Notes under the pieces: model-generated | What the model saw: the letters and a program-made list of their open reading frames with translations, nothing else | Database searches by the model: none | Told to the model about the DNA's origin: nothing | Assembly (NCBI GenBank): GCA_024138015.1 | Contig: JAMXBB010000001.1 | Coordinates: 95,698,435 to 95,762,434 of the forward strand | Reading direction: 5' to 3' | Source: Lumnitzera littorea | Lineage: Eukaryota > Streptophyta > Magnoliopsida > Myrtales > Combretaceae | Length of the DNA: 64,000 bases | Position numbers and translations under genes: made by a program | In this document: one piece after another, positions 50,058 to 61,142 of the stretch | Layout of the letters: every line of letters starts with the position of its first letter | Position numbering within the stretch: the first letter of the stretch is position 1

Positions 50058-50750
50058 GGATTAGTTTTGAATCGTGAATTGACTCGACTTGGTTGTGGGT
50101 GGGCTTAACTTGACTATTGAATAGTCAAGCTTTAAAGGCCCAAGCGGTTCAACATGGAGAACCCAATGGGTAGGTCAGGCTTCGAATTGACAATTTGACT
50201 CATTGGTTTGGAGTTGAGTTAACTTCGAAATAAAAAAAAAATAGTATATATATATAATATATAATCTACTGTATATATAATATAATGCAAATAAGTGTAA
50301 ATTATATATAATACATTATTAATATACTATATATTATGCTATATATATAACATATAATATACTATACTATATATATTTATATACTATATAATATATTATA
50401 TATAATATTAACATATATTATGTATTAAGGGAAATTCGATTCACGAGTAACGACAATCAATATAAAGTTGGAAAAAAAAAAAGAAATAAACAAATAGGCC
50501 ACAAATTATATATAATAATTGATAGAAATTTAGAAAAAGGAAAAAAAATCTATTTATAATAATTGAGGAAAATTCAAAAAACAAAAATCACAATTTAAGG
50601 GCTGCAAAACTAGCTCTTAAATTGTCAATTTAGATGAACTGGTCCAAGCCTACCCCCTTAAGGGTCGGGCTCGATTGACTCCCTAACCAACCCATGAATC
50701 GATAATTTAAGGTTGAGTTGAACCAATGCACAAGTTTATATACACTACAA
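50058..50750. mobile_element. Unclassified insertion inside the copia integrase
   Basis: The copia frame breaks after HTPKP and resumes with QQNSVVKCEHQHL at about 50750, as in the family motif TPxQNGVVERKHQHLL, so about 0.7 kb was inserted. The insert has partly inverted arms (GGTAGGTCAGGCTTCGAATT against GGGTCGGGCTCGATTGACTC) and a TA-rich core at 50236-50440. It looks like a hAT-type MITE, but no clean duplication was seen. Confidence 0.5.
50236..50440. repeat. Low-complexity TATA-rich tract
   Basis: Almost pure A/T with many overlapping TATATA and ATATAATATA palindromes, expected to form cruciform or hairpin structures. Confidence 0.85.
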
Positions 50751-52450
50751 CAAAATAGTGTAGTTAAATGTGAACATCAACATCTTGTTTCTATAACACA
50801 GGCTCTTCTTTTTCAATCTTCATGACCTTTATGTTCTTGGGGAGATGCCATTCTCACTGTTGCCTATTTGATTAATCAAATTCTGACTACAATTCTTAAG
50901 GGTAAAACACAATATCAAATGCTTCTTCATCAATTACTTTCATACACAGAACTTCTAGTCTTAGGTTCTTTATCTTTTATTTCCATTCTTAAAAGAAATT
51001 ATACAAAATTCGATGCTTGTGCTCATCCTTATATCTTTATTGGCTATCCCTTTGGGGTTAAGGGCTACAAGTTAAATGATTTTAGTTGACTACAAATATA
51101 TTATTTTTAGATATGTCTTTTTGTTTGAACATGTGTTTTCATTTCCCATTGCTTCTATTCATGAGTCTTTTACTTCAAAATCTTCTTCTATAATATAAGA
51201 TACCTATTGTTAAATCATCTTCTTTTATGAATCATGTATTTTCTCAATTTTGTCCTAATTACATGTCATCAATTGAACATGCAACTGATGTTCTAGGTTC
51301 CTTTGTCCATAAGTCTACTAAAGTTACTAATTCAGATATTATTGATGTTACTTATGTTGATATATCATATACATTGCTTTCATTTGTTCCAAATAATGGG
51401 AATTTATTTGTTTCTTGGCTTCATAATAGAAGATCTACTCAAGTTCCTTCATATTTGCAAGATTATTACCATGAGCTTCATGCAACTTTGATCAATTCCT
51501 TTGGTCTTTCCTTTTCTAATTATATAAATTGCAATTCTCATTTAATTCAAAACTTGCTTATAGATCCTTATCTCCTTCCTTTTGTGCATTTACCATTGTA
51601 AGCCTTTATTATTTGAACAAGCTATAACTCTTGAACCATGGCATAAAGTGATGGATGAAAATACATGGACTATTGTTCCATTACCACCAAGTAAGCACAT
51701 TATTGATTGCAAATTGGATAACAAGTTCACTTCTCGTTTGCAGTTGCATAGTTTTAAGCAGTCATATTACAATTGCTCATTGTTTTCTAAAGGGGTTGGT
51801 GATGATCTTGTTATTATATTGGTATATGTAGATGATTTGGCCATTGTTAGTAAATGGCTTAATCTTATTCAAGATTTTAAATGTTTTCTCAATATTAAAT
51901 TTAAAGCTAAAGATTTGGATGTTTTGAAATACTTCATTGTTCTTGAATTAGCATGTTCATCAATTAAACTAATTCAATCTCTATGCAAGTTTGCTCTAGA
52001 TTTCTTATTTGAAACAAGTCTTTTAGCTTCAAAGTCTTTCGTCACACCTATATCATCAAATCGGTCTTTGTCTTGATAGTTCTTTTAAATATGTTGATGC
52101 TACTATATATAGATAAATTATAAGGAAACTCTTGCATTTATCCATTACACGCCCTGATATAGCATATGCTATAGATGTTCTCACCCAATTCATTGAGAAG
52201 CTAAGACAAACTCATTAACTTTCTTTAGATAAGGTGCTACAATACATAAAATATAATTTAGTTTAAGGCTTATTTTTTCCTGTTAAATTTGATCCAATTA
52301 TGTGTGCATATAGTGATAGTATTAGGGTGGTTGTCCTAATTCTCATCATTCTACTATTATATTTTTTTTAATATTTCTTGGAGATTCTCTCATTAGTTGA
52401 AAATGAAAGAAGCAAACTACATTTGAGAAGTTTAGTTGAATCAAAGTATC

Positions 52451-55345
52451 TGTCACGCCCCAAAGCGGCAGAGTCGTAACAGCCCTGCCGTGTAAACCAT
52501 CCTAAGATAGAAGTTGGTTTTACAACCGCTATCTTAGACCTGATCCACACAAGGCGTCCACGACTAACCCGCTTTGAAGTAAACAGTTTGTAATTTAAAT
52601 AAATCATTTACCTATAAAAGTGAGGAATTATATATATGTTATAATTCAGTTATTGCAGTTAAAGTTTACAATATTTCTCTATAGTATTTTTCCTAGTTAT
52701 TACATCATTCGGAAATAAAAAATAATTCTAAAATAAAAACTTGGACCTTAAAAATGTGAGTTTATTCTTCACATGTTTTTCCTCACTCCCCAGGATCCAG
52801 CAGTTGCTAGCTTTGGAGTAGTTATATGCCGCTTCTTAGCCAACACCTGCACGACGTCTATAGGGATGTGAGCAACTACAGCTCAGTAAGTTAGGACGGA
52901 GGACTTAAAACTATACCATACACACAACAAGGTTTTCAATCACTTATTAGGTGCAATGCATGTGCAAGCAAATGCTATTGCACGACGTTGTCCGGCCCGT
53001 CGTGAGATTAGAGAAATTGCGTCCGCTCTAATCCGGATTGAGGAGTTGCTGTTAATGCAACAGCTTACGACCAAACCCAGGCTTGTGTAATGGAGACCTT
53101 GCTCCTCCCGTGACTACCTTCGAATCACTGTCTTCACCCTTGCCACGACCTCCTCTCCTGTCACTTAGTTCGACTGAGGATGAAGAAGGGACCATTTTGC
53201 AATCCTGTACTATCCCTTCCGAAGAGGTCGATATTTAGCCGGAGAGTCCTAAGTTCCCCTAACGGGTTACTATGAATGTCCAATTATGATTACTGGTCGG
53301 ATATTTAATTAAGTCTAGTTTAGGGTGATCAATCCTTTTATACAATTCATACAATACGTACCAGAGCAACAAACATAGTCATAGCATCACCCATAATCAA
53401 GCACATGCACACATTCAACTATCTAATAAGTACAACCGAGCATAATCTTAAGCCTCCAAAATATAGCATCGTATTAATCTCAACTTACCTCGACTCCTCG
53501 CTCACTCACTCGAGGTCCGATTTGCTCAGGCTATCGCCGATCATCCCTATAACACAAACGTGGTTTCAGTTTTTCATATAACTATTATAAGTTCATTTTA
53601 TCCTATAATGCTTATTGTTATGTTTGGTTTAGGGTTTAATATACCTAATTATCTAGGTTTTAAGTCTTTTATAATTATTTTAGATTTGGGGTTAGGTTCA
53701 AGTTCGGTTTCGGTTTCCACATCAATTTCTAAATTAGGTTTTAGTTCGATTTCTAAATCCTAAACATGCTTGAATTCTAATGTGAAATTAATCACATTAA
53801 GCTCGAGTATTCAAATATCCTATTGGGTTTAAGTTATTTGGTATTCTAAGTTATTTGGTATACGCTAGTCCTAATTAGGGTATCAGATTTATCTCCGATG
53901 TGAGAAAATCTTACTTTTTTATATAATTACCTAAAATTCAATCTTAATTCAGATTTAATATTATTCTGATTTTTACTCTAATATTATCTAAATAACCCTA
54001 ATTTTTTAGATTTATTAATTTACAATTTCACATATTACTAATTTCTTATATTAATTACCTAATTTCCTAAATTAACCATACTTAATATTCCAAAGGTTAG
54101 GATTAGGGTTCCAGATCAGAGATTAACATCCCTAAACATCTAATTACTATCTAAATCAGTAATTAATATCTTAATCACCTAATTAACTCCAAATTACCTA
54201 ATTTTTCCATCATTTTAGGGCTAAAAATTAACTTAAAAATTTCAAAAATTAATTTTAAAAAAATAGCTTCATAGCACTGTTCTATATCACATGAGCATCC
54301 TACAGAAAAAAATTGAGCTCCAAACTATACTCCTAAGCCTATTCATTTTCTGTTCTAATCATGCTCGGTTTTGCACAATTTCTTAAGGACCCTATATTTT
54401 CAGATGTGATTGAACCAAATCACTATTTTCCCCTAAATCTACATATAATAAAACCTCAGAATAACAAGTTTCATAATTTTCTAAAACTATTTACTATTTT
54501 TACAAAATTACACAAGAATCGGGCTGGAAATTGGACTCACCAATCTAGGTGGCTCTGGCCACCGCCGGCCGCCGTGGCTTTGTCGGCAGGCTTGAGCGCT
54601 GCCACCACCATGTGGTGGTGGTGGCTGTCTACTTCCAGCTACTCGTCTGGTGTAGGTTCCCTTTGAAAGCCCTAATTGCACAGTTTTTTTAATTTTTTTC
54701 TAAACCGAATTTTTCTCTCAATTTTTGTCTCTCCCTAATTTTCTTTAATTTTTAACTATCCAAATGAGTTCCTGGATTTTCCCTGCTATTTATAGGGCTT
54801 TAGGGGATTTATTGTGCATTAATTTAGACAAGACAATTGCCTTATCCCTAAATTTTTTGCTTTTGTGTTGTTCTAATTTAATTGGTTGATTTTTCTTTTT
54901 CAGATTCTGACTTGCCACAACCAACTTTGCATCATTCCACACTCTTCTAATTTTTCCACAATTAATTTATAATTTTCTTTAATTATTTACTAAGTTTTTG
55001 GCTAATTTAGGTAATTTCGCGTATTTTTATTTACACGTAAATACATGTGGGGTACATATGAACATTCCTAATTATTATTTTGGTCATTCTAAAATTTTTA
55101 GTATACATATAATCTATCTCTAGTAATTTATTAGTTATTAGATTACACTTTTTGCCTTTTCGGTAATTAGTAATTATTATGCTTAAAATTTGAAAATTTT
55201 ATAGTCTCCTATTTTATTACTTATTTTTTTAAATTCAAGTTTACGGGGTCATTTTTACTAATATTTCTCTCAATAGTTTATAATTTAGGCTCGACCGGAT
55301 CTTTCAACCGATCGAAACCTTGAGTGATTGGTTGTGGGGCTTACA
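52451..55345 (-). mobile_element. 2.9-kb solo LTR (family member 2), minus strand, inside the copia element
   Basis: On the plus strand it starts TGTCACGCCCCAAAGCGGC and ends GTTGTGGGGCTTACA, with intact TG...CA. It is flanked by the perfect 5-bp duplication GTATC (52446-52450 and 55346-55350). Read on the minus strand it begins TGTAAGCCCCACAACC and ends GGCGTGACA, the same as the other copies. The exon-like 58-nt block is 53489-53546. The disrupted copia pol resumes at the right flank. It has the best-preserved ends of the family. Confidence 0.9.
53489..53546 (-). other. Conserved 58-nt exon-like block in solo LTR 2
   Basis: Minus strand: TTATAG precedes GGATGATCGG and the block ends GTCGAG followed by GTAAGTTG. 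The matching blocks are 18773-18830 and 60042-60099, both also 58 nt. Splicing is inferred, not shown. Confidence 0.5.
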
Positions 55346-55683
55346 GTATCATGAGCTTGCTTGCACAACTTGTGAAGTCATACGGCATTTATCTTTGCTG
55401 AAGGAGTTTCAAATAAATTGTGCTTAACCATTTTAATTATTTTGTGAAAATCAATTCTTTGCATATTGCTCATTATTTAATTTTTCATGAACATAGCAAA
55501 CACTTGGAAATGGATCTTCTCTTTGTTCACGATAAAGTCCTTAAAAGTGTTATTTTACCTATTTATGTTCTAAGTAAAATGGAAATTGTAAATATATTCA
55601 CGAAGGGTATTCATGCTAATTTCCAACTTTTATTAGGCAACATAGAGTACTTAACATTTAATCTCTATCTTGAGGGGGAGCAT

Positions 55684-58049
55684 TGTGTATAAAGTATATT
55701 CATGCATGTGACACATACACTTATTCACATGAGTATTGTAGATTCTATACATGTTTATAGTCTTTATAAATAGTTAAACAACTTCACTGAACCATAACAA
55801 GCCATTCTATACTTTTTATTTTCTTCTCAACTCTCTAATTTTCTTCACTTCTCAGCTATCCCTTTTACTATAACCTAATTAGTTTATACAAATTACATAA
55901 ATTTGATATTTATTTTAGTCCCCTCTCTCTTTATATCTTATATATGTATATTTATGTATGTATGTGTGTGTATATATATATATATATATTTCTTTGAATA
56001 AGAATTAGTTAGATGGTATCTAGAAAAGTACATTTTGTGTTAAATAAGTAAAAGAAATAGTACCCTATTCTAAGTTCAATATTTCAATTATTAGCCATGC
56101 CTAGTTTCCTTTTTCATTTAATAAGGGTATTAATTAGTTTTATTAAAATTCATCTAACAACGTAATGACTAATAGAACTAAAAAAAAAAAAAAAATCAAG
56201 AAAAATTTTTTTATTTGGCAAAAACCAAAATGATCTTCTGTATGTACTTTTAAACACATACATCGATAGCATAATTGCTTACCATTCTATATCAAAACGC
56301 AAATATATGTGTACTCATCTAAAATGTAAACATATTCGATAAGATGACTTAGGGACAGGTAGGTGTTCTAATTAGATTTATCGATATCGTATATCTGTGT
56401 CATGTTATTTATACGTATAGATAAATGACTAACATGAGTATATAGTGAGTAACTACGAAAATATCTTAATGCATATAATAAAGAGTTTAACATGACTAGA
56501 CTTGATTATTAAAACACTGTACAATGTTGTGCACACATATTAAATTAGCTTGTAGATTGACATAATATCAAATCTTATTAGGCTTTATTTAGTTGAAGAC
56601 ATTGTTCAGGACTTTGGGGAATCAAACTTTGCTCATGCTCTCAATGAATGCTTACTGGGTATGTAAGGAAATAAATTTGTCCCTAGCCAATCTACTCCAT
56701 TTCCTTGCAAATTATTAGGATATTAAGGAATTAGAAGGAATGAATAAGCATTTCTTCATCCCTACACCTCGACACCCTTCATTAAGGCTAATTTGAAATA
56801 ATAGCAAATAAGATAATCCATGAAATTATCTAAACAAGGCTTCAAGGGTATTTAAAACTTAAAATGTTAGTAATTTAAATGTGTTAAGTGACTTATGTGT
56901 TAAGAACATACCACATTAATTGTTCTTACATATGGGTAGAGAGGAATTTGATAACAATGTGATTAAACTTGTTGTTCCTTGATCTTCATAAAAGGCTTAA
57001 GACTAGCAACATTGAAAAGAATTAGTTAATAAGAGTGTCGAGGCTATCCACCATTAGACTCCAATGCCTAAGTTAGGTAGGTTGTTGTAAAAAGGAAAGT
57101 ATATGGGAATATTTAAGTGAAGTATGAGAAGTGTTAAGAGAGTTTACAATAGGCCTTGGTCCTCTATTTATAAAAGACTAGGCTTAACTATCTCTATGTC
57201 ATAATTGAGCCATTTAGACCATGTCCTTAATTTGTGGAGGTGAGGGCAATTGGCAGTTATTTGGTGTAATGATTATTGAATTGTTCATGCCTCTTATCAT
57301 AATTTAAATGTTTGAACACTCAAGTTGGGTTTAATTGACTTAGGATTCGAGGCCCAAGTCCTCAGAGTCTTTATTTTGACCTATTTTGAGTTGTTTTGAC
57401 CTCTTCCAAGCTAGTCTAAGCTCTTACTAGTGATATGCACAAAACCTAGCTAAGTTTAGTTAACCATTGCTAGGAAGCTCACACTTAACCATGGTTCAAG
57501 TCAACTATGTAGATTGAAATGGGGAGAGTAGCTCAACCCAGTCTTCAAGCAAGTTAGCATAAGCCTAAGGTAAGGCTCTTAAGTAAAATCACCTATCAAC
57601 AAAACCTAGCACAAACTCTCATATTTTTCATTGTCATATTGTGGTTTTATTGAAAGAATTACCATCTCTAGATTGAACTATCTGAAAAATTCTTGTAATG
57701 GAATAGGTTGGATTTCCTTCTCTATTAAATCTTGTAAGGATATCATTGAAAAAAAAGGTACAAGGGAGAAATAGAATTAAGGATAAATAAATAGTACAAA
57801 TGCACTCAATTTATTACTTAAGTTATAAAAATATTAGGTTTCCAACATAGATTGTCAAACCCCATAGAAAATGCTTTAGTGAAAACTAAGCCATACCAAT
57901 GATTCTATTTTATCCACAGTGAGAAAAGTTTAATCCAAAAGCTAAATGAACAAGGTTTGATGTATAAGAGTTCACTTGTCAATTTAGCAACTATGATATC
58001 ATACCTACTAACTATTGGTCCAAGTTTCTAACTCTCATTAGTAATTGAT
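55684..58049. other. Copia 3' LTR start and unassigned DNA
   Basis: The copia 3' LTR probably starts TGTGTATAAAG at 55684, with a TATA-like CTTTATAAATAG near 55764; its end was not fixed. A TATG/TA simple run lies at about 55945-55990. The rest to 58049 shows no recognised gene. Confidence 0.45.
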
Positions 58050-61000
58050 TGTAAGCCCCATAACTAGCTATTCGAGGTTTCGATCGGTTGAAAGACCTAA
58101 TCGAGCCTAAATTATAAAGTAAAGCTAGAAATATTAGTAAAATGATCCCGTAAGTTTGAATTTAAGAAAATAAGAAATAAAATAAAAGATTATAAAAATT
58201 CCAAATTTTAAATACATAACTCGTTATTTATCGAAAATGCGTAAAATGCATTCCGATAATTAACAAATTACTAGAGATAAATTATATGTATACAAAAAAT
58301 CATAAAATGACCTAAATAATATTTAGGAATATTTATTGTACTATATATAAATTTACATGTAGGTAGAAATACGCATAATTACTTAAAATACATGAAATGT
58401 GCTAAAATAATACTAAATAATTAAAGAAAATTCATAATTTATTAAGGAAAAATCAAGAAAAATCAGGAAAAATAAGGAATGATCCAGATATGGGTTGTGG
58501 TAGCTAGGGAAAATAAGAAAAAAAATTAGCCAATTAAATTAAAACAATATAAAAGTTAAATTGGAAGAAGATAAGGCAATTGTCTAATCAAATTAATGCA
58601 CATTAATTACCACAAAGCTCTATAAATAGGGAAAAAAAATCACAAAGCTCATTTGGGTAGTTTAGAGAGTGAGAAAAATAGAGAGAGGCTAAATTGAGAG
58701 AAAAATTAAGGTTAGAAAAAAAAATAGGAAAAACTGTGTAATTAGGTCCTTAAAAGAGAACTCACACCAAACGAGCACCTGGGAGTAGATGGCCACCACC
58801 ACCACCACCACACGGTGGTGGCAGCGCCCAAACCAGCCGATAAGGCCATGGTAGCCAACGGTGGTCGGAGCCACCAAGAACGGTGAGTTTGATTTTCAGT
58901 CTGATTTTGTGTAATTTTGTAAAAAATAGTAAATATTCTTAGAAAATTATGAATTTTATTATTCTGAAATATTTTTGTATTTAGTTTTTAGGAAAAATCT
59001 TATTTTGATGAAAATATGTCTCGTAATATATGGTAGTTAAGAAATCGTGCAAAACCGAACATGTTTCGGTTTAAAAATAAATGATTTTAGGAGTATAGTT
59101 TTGAACCCAAAATTTTTTTGTAGACTACTTGGATGATAGAAAATAGTGCTATGAAGCCCGTTTTCAAAAATTAATTTTTGAAAATTTTAGATAATTTTTA
59201 GGCCTTAAAATGAGGCATAAAATGGGTAATTTAGGGTTAATTAAGTAATTAAATGGTTAATTACTGATTTAGTGAATAATTATATGTTTTAGGATGTTGA
59301 AATCTGATGAAGTATGATACTTGTAGCATTTAGGGTGTTAGATGTAATTATTAGGTTAATTATGTAGTAGATAAGTAATAGAGAAAAATACAAAATTTTA
59401 AGTTAATTTTGTAAATTAGGGTAATTAGGTATAAAATCTGATTTAGGATGAATTTAGACATTTTGAAATGATAATTGATGTTAGGAGATGGTAATTAAAG
59501 TAATAGGAATATTAAATGTGTATTATGTACATAATAAGTAATAGTACATAATACACAATTATTAGAAATATAATAAATAGAAAATATTATAATAAAAATT
59601 GATATTATGATAATAATAAAAATATACAATAAATCTGATAGGAAACTTGAATTTATATAATTAGATGAAAAATGTAAAAATTTCTTACATTAGGAGCAAA
59701 TTTGGTATACTATTAAGGATTTAAGAGTCTTGGATATAATAAAATATTGACTAGGGGTAATTATGGTATTTAGGATATCTAGAAATAAAGTGATTAATTT
59801 CACATTATGAGTTAAAACAAGTTTCTAGAGTTTGGGTATAAAACAGTACTTAAAAATCGAATTAGTATCTAATTTAGAAATCGATGCGGAAACTGAACCC
59901 AAACCTAGAATAATTGTAAAAGACTTAAGATTTAGATAATTAGGTATATTAAACCCTAAACAAAACATAACAATAAGCGTTATAGGATAAAATGAACCTA
60001 TAATAGTTATATGAAAAACTGAAACCACGTTTATGTTATAGGGATGATTGGCAATGGCTTGAGCAAGTCAGATCTCGAGTGAGTGAGCGAGGAGTCGAGG
60101 TAAGTTGGGATTAATACGATGTTGTATTTTGGAGACTTAAGATTATACTTGGTTGTGCTTATTAGATAGTTGAATGTGTGCATGTGCTTGATTATGAGTG
60201 ATGCTATGATTCTATTGGTTGTTTTGGCTCATATTGTATGATTTGTATGAAATGAATGATCACCCTAAACTGGACCTAATCAAATATACGAATTGTAATC
60301 ATAATCAGACCTGCATGGCAACCCATTAGGGGAAACTTAGGATTCTCCTGCCAAATACTGACCCCTTTGAAAGGGATAGCGCAGGATTGCAAATGATACC
60401 TTCTTCATCCTCAGTCGAACTAAGTGACAGGTGAGGAGGTTGTGGCGAGGGTGAAGTCAATGGTTCGAAGGTAGTCGCGGGAGGAGCAAGGTTTCCATTA
60501 CACAAGCCTGGGTTTAGTCGTGAGCTGTTTCATTAACGGTAACTTCTTAACCCGGATTAGAGCGGGCACAATTTCTCTAATCTCATGATGGGCTAAACAA
60601 TGTTGTACGATGGCATTTACTTGAACATGCATTACACTTAATAAGTTGATTGATAACCTTGTTATGTTTATGGTATAGTTTTAAATTCTCCATTCTAACT
60701 TACTAAGCTGTGATTGCTCACATCCTTATAGATATCGTGCAGGTACTGGCTAAGAAGCGGTAAACAACTACTCTGAAGTTAGCAACCGTTGGATTCTAGG
60801 GAGTAAGGAAAAACATTTGAAGAATAAACACATATTTTTAAGGTTTAAGTTTTTACTTTAGAATTTTTCATTTCTAAATAATGTAATAAGTAGGAAATAT
60901 ATTATAGAGAAATATTGTAAACGATAATTGTAATAACTAAATTATAGTGTATATATATATTTCCTCATTTTCTTAGGTAAATGATTTATTTAAATTACAA

Positions 61001-61137
61001 ACTGTTTACTTCAAAGCGGGTTAGTCGTGGACGCCTTGTGTAGATCAGGTCTAAGATAGCGGTTGTAAGGCCAACTTCTATTTTAGAATGGTTTACATAG
61101 CGGAACTGTTACGACTCTGCTGCTTTGGGACGTAATA
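58050..61137 (+). mobile_element. 3.1-kb solo LTR (family member 3), plus strand
   Basis: It starts TGTAAGCCCCATAAC and ends GGGACGTAATA, where intact copies have GTGACA. It is flanked by the perfect 5-bp duplication TTGAT (58045-58049 and 61138-61142). The TATA box is at about 58619-58629. The CAC-rich hairpin (CCACCACCACCACCACACGG then TGGTGG) is at about 58792-58820, and a donor-like CGGTGAGT follows. The 58-nt block is 60042-60099. No internal domain or partner LTR is nearby, and its orientation and duplication differ from the 52-kb copy, so it is an independent insertion. Confidence 0.9.
60042..60099 (+). other. Conserved 58-nt exon-like block in solo LTR 3
   Basis: TTATAG precedes GGATGATTGG and the block ends GTCGAG followed by GTAAGTTGG. 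Its length is identical to the blocks in the other two copies. Confidence 0.5.
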
Positions 61138-61142
61138 TTGAT

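Larger units (their letters stand above)
49330..55692 (+). mobile_element. Ty1/copia pol remnant, split by a 3-kb solo LTR and a 0.7-kb insertion
   Basis: Ordered copia domains are readable despite stops: a GAG-pre-integrase region (about 49410-49740, including LEKQHCSSFPLY), the integrase core (IDFIHVNICGSYAT, GHKHFLTIVNDFTRVTW at about 49780-49880, then NNGHEFSLP), and GDAILTVAYLINQIL and GYPFGVKGYKL (50845-51080). RT pieces follow (EPWHKVMDENTWTIVPLPPS and LVYVDDLAIVSK, whose YVDDL is the copia RT active site, about 51620-51850), then LHLSITRPDIAYAIDVLTQF at about 52130. RNase H resumes after the solo LTR at 55346-55692 (HIAHYLIFHEHSKHLEMDLLFV, NIFTKG). It ends at a polypurine tract (TTGAGGGGGAGC). 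Dead copy. Confidence 0.88.

Noticed and set aside
54361..54666. Open frame of 101 codons on the plus strand
   Set aside because: It lies in the 52-kb solo LTR, antisense to that LTR's transcription, and is not kept open in the other two copies.
52451..61137. The 52-kb and 58-kb units as the two LTRs of one retrotransposon
   Set aside because: They are in opposite orientation and have different target duplications (GTATC and TTGAT), so they are independent insertions.
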